A stretch of 64,000 nt of DNA, taken from assembly GCA_037127255.1 (NCBI GenBank), contig JBANSL010000017.1, positions 45,889,745-45,953,744 of the forward strand. Direction: 5' to 3'. The translations under genes and the position numbers were made by a program. The notes beneath the pieces are model-generated. The model made no database searches. It was not told the DNA's origin and saw nothing but the letters and a program-made list of their open reading frames with translations. Positions 22,580 through 32,985 of this stretch are shown one piece after another (position 1 is the stretch's first letter; each line of letters starts with the position of its first letter). This stretch comes from Persicaria tinctoria (taxonomy: Eukaryota; Streptophyta; Magnoliopsida; Caryophyllales; Polygonaceae).

Positions 22580-25500
22580 TCAAGGTGGCATCTGCAGGGC
22601 CCATGTAGCCTGGGCCTCGAATAAGACTCCATTCTTGTCCATCAGCTGCAATCCTCCGGAATGGATCTTGTTCACCACGAAGGGTCCCATCCGCTTTTTG
22701 TTGAATTTGTTAGGAAACCAATGATCCTTTGATTTAGAGACATAGAGCCTGTCTCCAACTTCATATTCTTTAGGCTCATCATTGGATATCCTGCACAATC
22801 GCACATACCAAGGCAGACCTCTCCCATGTATAGATAAATCATTAATGGAAATAGGAGAAGAAAGATCCATACCTTGGCTTACCTTCGCAGAGACGGAATC
22901 GGGAACCATTGTATTTGGCCGATCTCGACTAGGGCTAGTCGATCTCGACGAGTCTGCCATTTCTGGTGGTGTCCTGCTCGCAGATGCAAAAGTCGACGAA
23001 GGACAGGTCTTGTCGACCTCGAGTAGCCTACTCGACATCAAGTAGGGCTTCGCTCCTGGTGGCTCCATCGTCGAGGAAGCAGGGTCTGGTGGCGCCAGGT
23101 GGTGGTCGACCTCGACAAGGCTTGTCGAGATCGACGAGGCTGGTCCGTCTGGTGGTCTCAGCGTCGAGGAAGCCGGTGCTCGAGGATCTTGGTCGATCTC
23201 GACTAGGGTAGTCGATCTTGACGAGGGCTCTGGTTCCGGTAACGTCGAGGAGGGCGAAGTCGGATTTGCCGAGTGGTGGTCGACCTCGACAAGGGTGGTC
23301 GAGATCGACGAGCCTGGTTTGTCTGGTTCGCTGCTCGACGATGCTGGTGCTGGTGGGGTCTCCTTGGTCTGGTCGAGATCGACTAGGGTTCTACTCGATG
23401 TCGAGGAGCCTTGGTCGATCTTGACCCCATACTTAGTCCTTGTCAAGGCATCCGAAAAATAATTAATCCACAACGACTTACCTTGGTCCGTGTCGATTGG
23501 ATTCTCTGTGTTCTCCTTGAGGATTGCCATGATCTCCTCCACCTGGGCCTCCATGTCCCTCTTTTCTAGCTCCTCGGGGGTCATATTTCTGACCTTGGGT
23601 TCCCCGCAGGTGATGTAGCCAGCTGAGATAGATTTGACCTCTTCCATTGGACTTGTATGCCTTTCAGTTTTATTAAAGGAATACTCAATTACCTCATCGC
23701 TGATGTTGAAGGTGAGCACTCCTTTCCTTACGCTTATGTTGGCATCCACCGTCGCCAAGAATGGTCTTCCTAGAATAATTGGACAAGCAGGATCTTCTTG
23801 CATATCAACAACTAAGAAATCAGCAGGGACAAAGAATTTACCTACTTGTACTGGGACGTTGTCCACCATGCCTGTTGGAATGACCACCGTGTTGTTGGCC
23901 ATGTAAAGTCTAGCATCCACAGGCTCTAGGGCACCTATCTTAATCTTGGACCAAATCGTTAAAGGCATTATACTCACACTAGCTCCAAGATCACATAGGG
24001 CATTAATTTTGTGTGGACCAAATCCAATAGTTATAGCAAACTTACCTGGATCCGGCCTCTTCTCCAATATGTCCAGATGGCTGCACTCCTCTGTGATTTC
24101 AGCCATCGATCGCTTTTTGCTCAAAATATCCTTCAGGAACTTGACATAAGATGGCATTTCATTGAGAGCTTCTGTGAAGGGGATAATGACGTTGAGTTTC
24201 TGAAGCATCTTGATGAAGCGCTGAAATTTCTTTTCTGCCGGGTCTTTTAGAGATTTTGTGGGGAAAGGCAGCTTCTTTTTCTGATTCGGAGCCAGAACAG
24301 ACGTCGGAGGTGCTGCAGGCTGCTCTATGTCGACCAGGGGCTCCTCGACATCGACTAGGGTCTTGTCAACATCGACCAGGTTGGGCGTAGTCGAGTTACT
24401 GTGTAGTGCAGACGAAGATTTTTGCAGATTCTTCTTGAGATCGACGAGGCCTTCGTCGAGATCGACCACAGGTTTGTCGAGGTCGACTTGCTGTTCCTCG
24501 TCGTTCTGCTGCTTTTCGACCTCTTGCTCTTGCAGCTGATGTCCACTCCTGAGTTTGATAGCTGCGACGTGTCCGGTTTTCCCCTTAGGATTTGGTTCAG
24601 TTTGCGCAGGGAGTTGTCCGGATGGTCGTGGGATCTGGGCAGCGATTTGACCCATCTGCGTTTCTATTCCCCTTTTCCAGATGTCCAATTCCCCAAACTT
24701 TGTAGTGATATTCTGGAATTGGTTATTGATGGTGCCCTGATTACGACGCATCTCTTCAAGGATCATCTGCAGATCATCTTTCTTTTGATCCCTTTCTGGA
24801 TGTCCTGGAGCTCTGTAGGGTGGGGGATTCCTAGGAGGACCTTGGTTCCACTGTGGTTGGTAGGGTCGTTGGTCTCCCATGTAGCGATTTGGACCCCCAG
24901 CATAGGCTGCCTGCTCATGTGTTTCTGCCATCCTGACTTGCTCGGTGTGTGGGCACTCAGTAGTGGTGTGCCTCTGTGATCCGCATTCAATGCAAGGCTG
25001 GTTGACAGATAGATATTTGACTTGCTTGATGAGCTTCTTATTCTGGTCTCTGTAGTACTGCTCCCTAACATCAGGATCAATCTCTTTTGCTGGCTCATAG
25101 AATGGCATAGATGGCGCTAGCCTGGCGTAAGAGTTCTCCTCATAGTTTGTAGGAGCCCCATATTTGTTGTCATAGTTAGTGAGCTTTTCTAGCACACCCC
25201 ATGCGTCGCTTGGTGGCATCGTCAGATACTCATAACGAGTATAATGGTTGATCCTATCCTTTGTGATTTGATCCAGAGAGTTGAAGAAAATTTCCTGGAT
25301 GACATAGGGTGGCTGTCCATGAGTAGGGCAAGATCGCAGCAGTTCCTTGTAGCGTTCCCATGCCCTTGCCAGCGGTTCCCCTTGCTTTTGTTTGAAGGCG
25401 GTGATTTTCTGACGGAGAAGTGCTGTTTTGGCGGGTGGGAAGTATTTGTTCAGGAACTCTTGCTCTACTTGGGCCCAGGTGGTGAGAGATCTCGGCTTTA

Positions 25501-26008
25501 GCCCGTCAAGCCATTTCAGTGCAGGTCCAGCGAGCGACCAGCGAAAAGATTTCATCTTGACATATTCCAGAGTTGTACCTTCTGCAAGAGTACGACACAT
25601 ATCATGAAAGTTAGTAATTTGTTCAAGAGGGCACTCATTAAATTTGCCATAAAAAGCATTATTTTTAAGTTCTATCAAAAATTGAGTGTGAATTTCAAAA
25701 GAGTTTTCAGGGATTAGAATCGCCGATTCAGGCACGACGAGAGTTGGATGCATATAATCCTCAGCAGTGGTTGGATATTGGGCAAGCTCAGCTTCTGCCT
25801 GCCTTGCACGCTCAGTTTGATGTTCCCTGGCTGCTCTCTTAGTGGCGAGAGCAACATCTTTGGCGGCTATTTCCCTTGTAAGCCTTTCGATCATTTGCTC
25901 TTGTGTTTCAACGGCCGCCATTATCCTTTTGAGTTTAGAGTGGATGTGTAGGTAACGCTCTGGTTCGTCTAAGGCGTTAAACTCAGGTGGTAGACCAGAA
26001 CGGCGCAT
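22580..26008 (-). CDS. Intact gag-protease polyprotein of family B (1142 aa), with integrase tail but no RT
   Basis: Start MRRSGLPPEF is shared with family C at 52721. A coiled-coil-like E/A/R-rich segment spans residues 30-78, the gag core about 115-290, and the zinc knuckle CIECGSQRHTTTEC is residues 339-352. Repeats of VD(L/V/I)D every seven residues lie at 507-562. The protease has DLGAS at 673-677 and ILGRPF at 745-750. A second low-complexity linker (870-1030) alternates SSISTS-like and LVEVD-like words. The last 80 residues resemble an integrase C-terminus (GDRLYVSKSKD, RMGPFVV). Reverse transcriptase, RNase H and integrase core are missing, yet no stop interrupts the frame. Likely makes particles and matures gag; copying would need another element's enzymes. 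Transcribed from the right LTR. Confidence 0.9.
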   Translation of the reverse strand: MRRSGLPPEFNALDEPERYLHIHSKLKRIMAAVETQEQMIERLTREIAAKDVALATKRAAREHQTERARQAEAELAQYPTTAEDYMHPTLVVPESAILIPENSFEIHTQFLIELKNNAFYGKFNECPLEQITNFHDMCRTLAEGTTLEYVKMKSFRWSLAGPALKWLDGLKPRSLTTWAQVEQEFLNKYFPPAKTALLRQKITAFKQKQGEPLARAWERYKELLRSCPTHGQPPYVIQEIFFNSLDQITKDRINHYTRYEYLTMPPSDAWGVLEKLTNYDNKYGAPTNYEENSYARLAPSMPFYEPAKEIDPDVREQYYRDQNKKLIKQVKYLSVNQPCIECGSQRHTTTECPHTEQVRMAETHEQAAYAGGPNRYMGDQRPYQPQWNQGPPRNPPPYRAPGHPERDQKKDDLQMILEEMRRNQGTINNQFQNITTKFGELDIWKRGIETQMGQIAAQIPRPSGQLPAQTEPNPKGKTGHVAAIKLRSGHQLQEQEVEKQQNDEEQQVDLDKPVVDLDEGLVDLKKNLQKSSSALHSNSTTPNLVDVDKTLVDVEEPLVDIEQPAAPPTSVLAPNQKKKLPFPTKSLKDPAEKKFQRFIKMLQKLNVIIPFTEALNEMPSYVKFLKDILSKKRSMAEITEECSHLDILEKRPDPGKFAITIGFGPHKINALCDLGASVSIMPLTIWSKIKIGALEPVDARLYMANNTVVIPTGMVDNVPVQVGKFFVPADFLVVDMQEDPACPIILGRPFLATVDANISVRKGVLTFNISDEVIEYSFNKTERHTSPMEEVKSISAGYITCGEPKVRNMTPEELEKRDMEAQVEEIMAILKENTENPIDTDQGKSLWINYFSDALTRTKYGVKIDQGSSTSSRTLVDLDQTKETPPAPASSSSEPDKPGSSISTTLVEVDHHSANPTSPSSTLPEPEPSSRSTTLVEIDQDPRAPASSTLRPPDGPASSISTSLVEVDHHLAPPDPASSTMEPPGAKPYLMSSRLLEVDKTCPSSTFASASRTPPEMADSSRSTSPSRDRPNTMVPDSVSAKVSQGMDLSSPISINDLSIHGRGLPWYVRLCRISNDEPKEYEVGDRLYVSKSKDHWFPNKFNKKRMGPFVVNKIHSGGLQLMDKNGVLFEAQATWALQMPP

Positions 26009-26069
26009 ACACCTGCGAAGTAACTCAAAAGAAACGTGAGACTTAACTACCTAAGGCGCGAATGATAGC

Positions 26070-26088
26070 TTCCCCGGCAACGGCGCCA
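26070..26088 (-). other. Primer-binding site, tRNA-Asp type
   Basis: Minus-strand TGGCGCCGTTGCCGGGGAA, three bases inside the right LTR. This is the common primer site of Athila-like elements and defines the right LTR as the 5' LTR. Confidence 0.85.
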
Positions 26089-26091
26089 ATT

Positions 26092-28114
26092 TGTTGTTGC
26101 AGGAGGATGGTCAAGTATGAAATAAATATAAAATAAAGTTCAGACTAACTCCCCTGGCTCAGCAAATAAATACAAGACTTCCTCCCGTTGTAGTAGAAGG
26201 TTGTCAGGATCGAATCCACGAGGAAGCACGTTAGCAGTTCTTAGGTAGGAACAAATTCTCACAGACAAGCAGCAGAAAGACAGAAAAAGAGGCAGAAAAT
26301 AACAAACAAAAGCAAAGAACAAAAGCAAACACAGAGAACTACTCGATCTCGACAAAGGGCAGTCGATATCGACAAAGGACAGCAGATAATCGACAACAGA
26401 AGACAGAAAATCAACTCGACCTAGACTGGGCCCTACTCGAGATCGACAAAGGCAGGTCTCGATCTCGACAAGGCTCACTCTATGTCGACAAGAAACAGAA
26501 ACTTTAAAATTGCAAATTCGAAACTAAAACTCAGATTTCTTGCAGAAATAAATCAATATAATAAAAGACTTCCAAAGCCAGGGTTTCAACACCACAACGA
26601 TAACCATGCAAAGTAACACATAAAGGCACAAAGGATCATGCTTTCCATCAAAATAACTTTCGTTACTAACAAATAGGCATATAGAGGCTTTCGCATAAAC
26701 CCTAATTGTTACTAACCCTTTTTCACATAATTAATCCAAGTTGGATTAAGATCACTTTCGCTTCAATAACACAAACAAGGATCACCTTCAACTCTCGCAA
26801 AAGAATCATGCTCATAGGGACAGAAGATGAATCGCACAAAAAGATCTGACCTTTATCGTATCGCCTCACATGGCCACCGTCGGGCTCACCCCAGCCCCAG
26901 AAGTGGGTGGACTACTCACGCCTCATTGCAATCGCAGACATTGATGTATAAAAAGAAACTTGCATTAAACTATATTCAAAGCCTTTACAATCCCGGCAAT
27001 CAACTTTCGCTGAAAGCCAAAACCCTAAAAACTTAGAACTCCCTAAACTTCTCTACTGGAATTGAATTGTTTGTGTCTTGGAATTAATAAAACTGAGCCC
27101 CTAGGGCCTTATTTATAGTGATCAAACCTCGCTAATCAAGGAAATAATCATCTATCTCTATATCTAAATCTATATCTAATTTGCTAAAAGATAAATAAAA
27201 TGTTTAATGGAAATAAATCTATAAGGAAAAGATAATTCTAAAGTGGGTAAGTCTTTATGATGTTGATAGATCTCCTTCCTTGGATAGATGATGATAGGAT
27301 CGGATAGATCTTCAGCCTTCGGCCCCAAGGAATCCCAATTCTACTCGGACAGCACTTCGTCGACGCGTTTCTGGACACTGGCCTACTCGACCTCGACAAG
27401 GGCTCGTCGACCTCGAGTAGGGTGGATCGTCGACTGGACTTCCCGGCTAGCTCTTCTCGATGTGGCTCAGTCCTGGCTCCTGGTGCTCGTCGACCTCGAC
27501 AAGGCGTAGTCGACCTCGAGTAGAAAATTGTTGCCGACTAGGTCTCCTCGGGTAGGTTTACTCGACTGGCTCGGATCTGGACTCAGGCGCTCGTCGATCT
27601 CGACCAACTCTTGTCGAGATCGAGTAGAGGTGGGGACGTCTGGTCGAGCAGGCTTCTCCTCGGCATGGACTCAGACTGGCGTTGTAGGGCTTGTCGATCT
27701 CGACCAGGGCTTGTCGAGATCGAGTAGGGTTGCTCGGCTTCTCGGTCAGCTTCTCTCCTCGACTCCGGGTGTGGTGTCTGGGCTTCGTCGATCTCGACTA
27801 GGGCTTGTCGAGATCGAGTAGACTTCCGGAGCTGGGTTGTCTGGCTTTCTCGATCAGGCTTGCTCGACCAAGGTTCCGTTGCTTCCTTGACCTTGGACTT
27901 CTGTAGTGGTTTTCCGGGCTTTTCCGACCTTTTGTAGAATTGCTGTAAAATGCTTCGATTTCTGCGAATTAAACAGAAACTGGTGTAGATTCCATAATTT
28001 GGCAAATAAACATAAACTACATAGATTCTGTACTATCTTAGCCCAAATGAATGAAATGCATGCAGAAATCGATATAAAAGTTACTGTAAAACATGGCAGA
28101 TTCAGCTCACAACA
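26092..28114 (-). repeat. 5' LTR of the family B element (2023 bp)
   Basis: Carries the minus-strand TATA box TATAAATA at 27110-27117 and the same TCGA-NN-TCGA pairs as the partner LTR. It retains the approximately 90 bp segment near 27882-27974 that the 3' LTR lacks and that the solo LTR at 38608 also has, so the loss happened in the 3' LTR. Confidence 0.9.
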
Positions 28115-28270
28115 GGCGTGTGACATGGGCGCACGGGCGTGCAAGTGTGTTGCGTGGGCGTGCAAACTGTCGAGCAATGGAGTGTCCAACAGCACGCAAG
28201 TGCGCGGGCGTGCACCCAAGGCACGCGGGCATGCACCCCTCCTGCGCGGCCGTGCACAGCGGTGATTTTC
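28115..28270 (+). repeat. CRCG-NN-CGTG array of the CRM-like element, right of the insertion
   Basis: Continuation of the CRM-like 3' region displaced by family B. Units CACGGGCGTG (28132) and CGTGGGCGTG (28153), and CGCGGGCGTG (28203), CGCGGGCATG (28224) and CGCGGCCGTG (28245), are spaced exactly 21 bp within each group. The block matches 14950-15065. Confidence 0.75.
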
Positions 28271-28414
28271 AGCACGAATTTCATATTTTATACTTTGCGG
28301 TTTATTCTATTATTTTTGGGTGATTTTGGTGGATGACCTTTTTTGAATATTCAATTGAGCACTTAGGCCCCAAATCAATTTGATTAATTTGATGTAGACC
28401 CCTTTCCAATAGAG

Positions 28415-28491
28415 TGGGTTGGTCAATGGTCAACTGTTTGACCATTGACCGGTCAACGTTGGCCGTTGACCGATCAACGTTGACCAACCCA
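28415..28491. repeat. W-box-rich 77 bp imperfect palindrome
   Basis: TGGGTTGGTCAA at 28415-28426 is the exact reverse complement of TTGACCAACCCA at 28480-28491. Between them TTGAC or GTCAA recurs, about seven W-box cores in total over both strands (WRKY-type sites by established knowledge). It could fold as a hairpin. It lies in non-coding repeat DNA, possibly the CRM-like LTR. Confidence 0.7.
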
Positions 28492-29060
28492 TTTTGATGC
28501 CTTTTTTTTTTGATGCCATATTTTACCGTTTTGATGCCAAAATTTTACTATATTTTATTTTCACTTTGATGCCACTTTTCTAATGAAATGATTGGATGAC
28601 ACTTTTTTAATGTCACTTTTTTTAAACATTGATGACATTTTTTGTTTACAGTAATGTCACGTTGATCATTGATGCCATTTTTTTACTGTTAACGACAGAT
28701 GCCACTTTTTTTTATGTCAATTTTTTGATGATATTTTTTTTACCGTGATGCCATATTTTTGATGATATTTTTTCAAAGTAGTATTTTGATGACATTTTTT
28801 TTCTTTAATGTGATACAAATATTTCAAAATGGTATTTTGATGTCATTTTTATAATGTAATTATTTGATGCCATTTTTTTTAATCAAATCGATTGATGCCA
28901 CATGTTTTTAATTTAATCAATTGTATATCGATTTATTTTCATCGATTATACTTTCATTCACTGATGACACGTTTGTGATTACACTTCATTGATGCAATCA
29001 CTTGTGGTGACATATTCATTAAATTTTTATTCATGGATGACATTTGTTATTACGCTTCAT
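28490..29060. repeat. Degenerate GATGCCATTTTTT-type repeat tract
   Basis: Words such as GATGCCA, GATGACA and ATGTCAC followed by T-runs recur about twenty times at irregular 15-40 bp intervals. No fixed period, so it is an imperfect cryptic repeat rather than a clean satellite. AT-rich and non-coding. Confidence 0.55.
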
Positions 29061-30450
29061 TAATCACAATTATTTATGGTGACAATTTTATATAATTGAT
29101 GACATAAGAGCTTAAAACGTGGAATCAAAATATTGTCACCTTATTGCACATATAAAAATACAAAGTCTTTGAAACTACGACATTAATATTGGTTGTATAC
29201 GTAAAAACACCTATTATAACATGTCATCAACTAAAAAAATGCATCAATGTAAGTAATATAATGCGGAATTAATAAAATCAATACAAGGTGTCATAACCAT
29301 CCAAGAATTATATACACCATTTCTAAAGATTCCACCTTCTCAAAAGTGGCATCAAAGTAGTTGCTAATAACCTAACTCTTCTTCCTTTCCATCTCTTCAT
29401 TTCCATATTGGTGGGCATCAATCTCCTTGTCGGACTCAAAATAGTTTCACGGAATCTACACAAATACACAAAACATAAACAACACCATTAATCACTTAAC
29501 TTGTCAATATAGTACACAATTGACAAAGAATGTTACTACTGAATTAGATATATACTCCAATTCAAAGTCTAAACTCCAAACAAATGAAACAAGTGAGGTA
29601 CTGTGTAGCCTGTAGGGGTGTAGACGTGGTGTCGGCTGATCACAATTGAACAACAAACAAACACAATTCAATTCACATACAAATACAATTATACAAATAT
29701 ACAATTGTTCAACAGTACGGATCGCAAAGCCTAGTCACATACAAATCTCAAAAGCCTAAATTACAACTCACAAATTGACGTAAGAATAATCGAATTGACT
29801 AAGGTATGCTTTTGTCCCCAAAAAAGGAAAATAAAAATGCTAAATACATGGACTTTTGCTGGCTAATAATCCATATCATCGATGATCTCATTAATCTCAC
29901 ACCTCCATACCAATGCTAAATCTCCAACCTAAAATATTACACCTCCCACTACATTCTACATCCAAATTATACCACCTCAGCCTGATTTCCCCTTATATTT
30001 CAGTATGCAGTATCACTAACTTGTGCCATCAAGAACTCAAAGACAACTAAAAGTATGAAATACAAGGAAACAATAAGCCATGACAGGTGACCGTAGCTCT
30101 ACAACAATCAATTGAAGCAAGCCCACAGATTGATGAAAAAACATTTTTTCATGTTCACACAAGCACTATAATTTATAATTTGTAGCTTAACCACAGTTCA
30201 ACAAACCAGCCCTATTTGAGGGAAATCGAATAACTGGTCCCATGTCGATTACTCGACCTTCACCCATCTCACCATCTAGGACATAAAAATCACCAAATAT
30301 CCTTGCTTAGACATTTTCACAAACACTTGGTGGGCACCCATCATCGAATCAAATCCTAAGTAACTTCTATTTACAAATCACATCCAATTTACTCATAGTG
30401 CATACGAGATTGATTCCAAAACTCAGAACCCCCAATTCAATAGATAGAAA
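29061..30450. other. AT-rich region without recognisable features
   Basis: Short frames only, no domain phrases. The base composition is typical of plant intergenic DNA. Confidence 0.5.
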
Positions 30451-30589
30451 AGTTACCTGCTATGCCCGACCGAGAGGGGGGAAAGCGAGAGATTGGGAGG
30501 GGCGAATGAAGGTCCAAGTGGAGAGGATGGCGAGCACGGCGTCCCGGGGGGAGGGATTTTCGCCGGTGAGGGCCTCCCAGATGTCGGAG

Positions 30590-30800
30590 ACGGAGGGGAG
30601 AAAGGCGGATCGAAGATCCCCCCTCGAAGTCGGACTTCCCCGCGCCGGGAACAAACCGTCGGCGAAGACGAGATCGTTTTTCTGGAGGACAGATTCAAGC
30701 CATCAGGAGATCTATTTGTAGAGGAATTCGCCGGTGGTGCGGAATCCATGGAGGCAGATGAGCCTCGGCTTCCCGGCCAAGCGTTGCCGGAGATCTGGAT
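30590..30800 (-). pseudogene. Relic of an FSH1-type serine hydrolase (exon 1 fragment)
   Basis: The minus strand encodes KPRLICLHGFRTTGEFLYK, then two in-frame stops (TAG, TGA), then WLESVLQKNDLVFADGLFPA, a one-base frame change, and GKSDFEGGIFDPP. This order (xLCLHGFRTS, VLxKxDLVFxDAPFPxxGKSD, GIFDPPYxEWFQ) is how I remember plant FSH1-domain hydrolases (OVCA2-like). The stops and frameshift make it non-functional. It stands alone in a GC-rich island (30480-30790) among repeats, so it may be a captured or degraded gene piece. No downstream exons were found. Confidence 0.5.
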
Positions 30801-30949
30801 TTGATTCAAACAGTCGCCCTTCAAGTGTGGAAAGAAAGAGAGAACGAGGTGGGGTGCATCAGCAAAAAAAAAGTCAATGGGGTCTTAGATGCCTAAAAAA
30901 CAATTGGAAGGGTTAACTAGCTAATCAAATGTCTAAAAGGGTTCAAAAC

Positions 30950-32599
30950 AGCAAATTCCCTCATTATTTTTAGGGTTTATTTCTTTATTTAGCTTTTATT
31001 CTCAGCAAAAATACTTTGTTTAAATATTTATTCAATCATCAATGAAAGCACGCTCAATTATTATTTTCCCAAACAAGTTTCTTGAGAAACCCTATCGGAC
31101 GTGAGAAGCGTTCATCTTCTTCGTGAGATTCGAAGAAACTAAGGACCGTGAGAAGCGGCACTGAGAGATTGATTTGCTTGTGAGATTCAAGTAGACTGAG
31201 ATCTCATTGATCTAAAGGAGGATTCATGAGATTCGAGTTCTTTTGCAAATCCAATTCGACTACCTATTCTTAGCGATCGAGCACCCTTAGGCGTGAGATT
31301 CGCCATCAGTTGTGGGTGTAGGTTTTGAGCCTATCAAATCCAGAATGGTCTGAATAGGTCTTTATTTCAAATTCATAATCTCCCGCACCAGAGATTTCAA
31401 CTCTACCCTCTTCCTTTCCAGTGATTGGTTAGTTAGCCCTTCCTTCACCTTGAATTTATTTCATTGTTCTTTTTGTTTATGCATTGAGTACAATGCAACA
31501 TTTAAGTGTGGGGGGAGTGGTTTATGTTAGTCAGTTCATGTTTACAAATTCAGTTTCATGTCTTATTGATGTTTTATTTTATGTTTTGTTTCATGTATCA
31601 TGTTTATGTTTATTGTTCTTTTTAAAGAAAAAAATTTGAAAAATTTGAAAAATAAAAAAAAACCCCAAAAATATCTTGCATTGCATACATATGTGTTATT
31701 CAAATATCCATCTAGCTTATTTTGTCCTCTATTTCATATTAGCATGATCATATAAACCCATGGAATTCAGGATGGTTTAACCTTGTCTTGGGAAAATTTA
31801 TTTTTTATGTGAGATATGATTTGGCATATGTAATTGAGTATGTATGATCTAAGTTCCTGACATGTTTGAGATCCAACAAATATTTGTCCTAATGAAAATT
31901 TTTGGCCTGATAAAGGACTACATCTACATTTCCTTTTGCTTTTGTGTGTGATTTACTCTTCCTATGCAGTTATCTTTGAGTATTGACATGGTTATTTATT
32001 ATTGAGGCTGAATATATATATGATTATTGCTGATGAGTTGCATATAATAGAGGCATCTTGTAGCCTATATTTATTGATGCCTACCATATGTTATATCTTT
32101 CATTGAAGCCAATTTGAGCCTTTAGCCTCTTTTCTTTGAACCTCCACAAAATTCATGTTTCCTAGCCTGTGATAAGCCTGACCTTTTTGAGAATTAGGAT
32201 TTAGAGTTGGTTATGGATTTGATCATTTCAAGTTGAGAGAGAAAATCTATGGTTTATGCTTGTTGAGAGGTTTTGAGAGAGATATAATGTTATGTGCTTA
32301 TTTTTCCTCATATTTTTATTTCATTCATATGGGCCAAAAGAAAAAAAAAAAGAGAAAAAATGATAAAAGAAAAAAAATTCCAATATCGAAAATGAAAAAG
32401 AAAAAGAAGTGAAATAAAGAGCCTTGTTTATTTATTTTTGCATATAAGAGTTGGATAGAATTTGGGTTGAGAGAGTTTATTTTTTGAGAGCCTATTGATT
32501 ATATTTTGAGAGTTATTATATTTTGAGTTTATGTTCTTATTTGAACTTGATGTATTCTTGAGTTAATTTGTGTTGCGTTGGAAGTTTTAGTAATCTTAG
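30950..32599 (+). repeat. LTR-retrotransposon relic (3' internal region and LTR)
   Basis: The tract AAGTGTGGGGGGAGTGG at about 31503-31519 is polypurine-tract-like. Sequence at 32100-32590 matches the reverse complement of about 58930-59500, including a purine-rich run and AGCCTTGTTTATTTATTTTTGC-like words. Near 31110-31310 the word GTGAGATTC recurs four times. No open frame with a domain. It is cut at 32599 by the small LTR element. Confidence 0.5.
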
Positions 32600-32985
32600 T
32601 GAGATAGGGAAAATCTCATCATCATAGCACAAGGGCGTTCTGGTCTTTTACCAATAAATTCGAGTATTCAATGCGGCATTGATCCTGCCGTTTCGCCTAT
32701 TGATTACGATAACGGTTTCATGCATTAAGAGTATTGACCGAATTAAATACGGTAACCGTTTTTTCTATTTAATATCGTAACCGTTTCTTTTATTTTCGAC
32801 TAGTATAAATACGATGAGATGAATTCATATTGGGACGGACAATGACTGACTTGAGCGTCGGAGGGTCCTTCAGGGGAGACAAGCCCCGCCCTGACCTCGT
32901 TCGTTTTTGTTTTGCAGGCTAGAGTTCGGATGGAGAGGATGATCGATCTCTTTCAACAAGTATGATGCAGATTTTATGCATCACA
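32600..32985 (+). repeat. 5' LTR (386 bp) of the small LTR element
   Basis: TGAGATAGGG...ATGCATCACA. It contains a TATA-like TATAAATA near 32813 and repeated GGTAACCGTTTT-type words. Followed directly by the primer site. Confidence 0.9.

Larger units (their letters stand above)
19150..28114 (-). mobile_element. Complete family B Athila-like LTR retrotransposon (8965 bp), nested in the CRM-like element
   Basis: LTRs at 19150-21082 and 26092-28114 share TGTTG...CAACA ends. The primer site lies inside the right LTR, so the element is on the minus strand. Flanks are AGCGT (19145-19149) and GGCGT (28115-28119), a target duplication with one mismatch. The uninterrupted relative at 14950 shows the sequence joining across this site. 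By eye the LTRs differ at roughly 17-20 positions plus one approximately 90 bp deletion, about 99% identity, so insertion is recent. It carries one long gag-protease frame and no reverse transcriptase or integrase core: non-autonomous but structurally intact. Confidence 0.9.

Noticed and set aside
23634..24979. Several plus-strand frames such as 24422-24979
   Set aside because: They are reverse-strand shadows of the family B gag-protease frame, which has clear domains.
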